Source: Xenococcaceae cyanobacterium MO_188.B29
GTDB taxonomy: Bacteria; Cyanobacteriota; Cyanobacteriia; Cyanobacteriales; Xenococcaceae
Reading direction: 5' to 3'
Assembly (NCBI GenBank): GCA_030065155.1
Contig: JASJDI010000001.1
Coordinates: forward strand, 1-64,000
DNA length: 64,000 bases
The notes beneath the pieces were generated by a model, which saw nothing but the letters and a program-made list of their open reading frames with translations, searched no databases and had not been told where the DNA came from. Position 1 is the first letter of the stretch. Every line of letters begins with the position of its first letter. The position numbers and the translations under genes are program-made. Below, piece by piece: positions 63,793 through 64,000 of this stretch.

Positions 63793-64000
63793 TGAATTTT
63801 AATCTTGGTTGGCAAAATTTTGAACAAGAAGTGAATCAAGCAGATGACAAAATAAGTTTAGCTAAAGCAGGACTTTTTTATGCTCAATCAGAATATCCCA
63901 ACCTCGATATTGAGAAGTATCTAAATATTTTGTCAGCTATGGCAGACGACATTAATCAAAAATTACCAGCAGAACGTTATCCTCTCAAAGTAGTTAACAC
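63793..64000 (+). CDS. SirB1-like protein, truncated by the window end
   Basis: MNFNLGWQNFEQEVNQADDKISLAKAGLFYAQSEYPNLDIEKYLNILSAMADDINQKL. Confidence 0.6.

Overview
This is cyanobacterial chromosome: HIP1 (GCGATCGC) sites are frequent and there are phycobilisome, psbI and nblS genes. Left part (0-16 kb): a cpcBA-cpcE-cpcF operon with no linker gene beside it, bilin reductases pebA-pebB, an S-type phycobiliprotein lyase, two tandem RTX-type Ca-binding genes, a pentapeptide-repeat protein, hemA, glpX, gcvT, and a psbI gene absent from the ORF track. Middle (16-25 kb): an accessory region with a lone TnpB, an orphan Dnd-associated protein 4 homologue, a truncated EcfT-like gene, an MOSC gene with a nearby MOSC remnant, an HNH homing-endonuclease-like gene, and seven copies of a 26-bp palindrome (TGTGTCA-N12-TGACACA) placed at gene boundaries. 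Right part (25-64 kb): a CobA-HemD fusion, nblS, sensor kinases, rsmI, a Pix/Tax-like chemosensory operon (two PatA-type regulators, CheY, CheW, a six-GAF MCP, hybrid CheA), maf, a PsbP-like lipoprotein, an MFS transporter, DnaJ-TPR, a TPP riboswitch with thiC, a DUF1611/enolase-superfamily pair resembling DgcN-DgcA, a TpsB transporter, a frameshifted deaminase and a CruP-like lycopene cyclase. The least explained signals are the 26-bp palindrome family with the cassettes it brackets (18.3-23.9 kb), the 48-bp hairpin present in one of two copies of a dispersed repeat, and the duplicated small ORFs divergent from the RTX genes. All identifications come from reading motifs and protein sequence; no database search was run.
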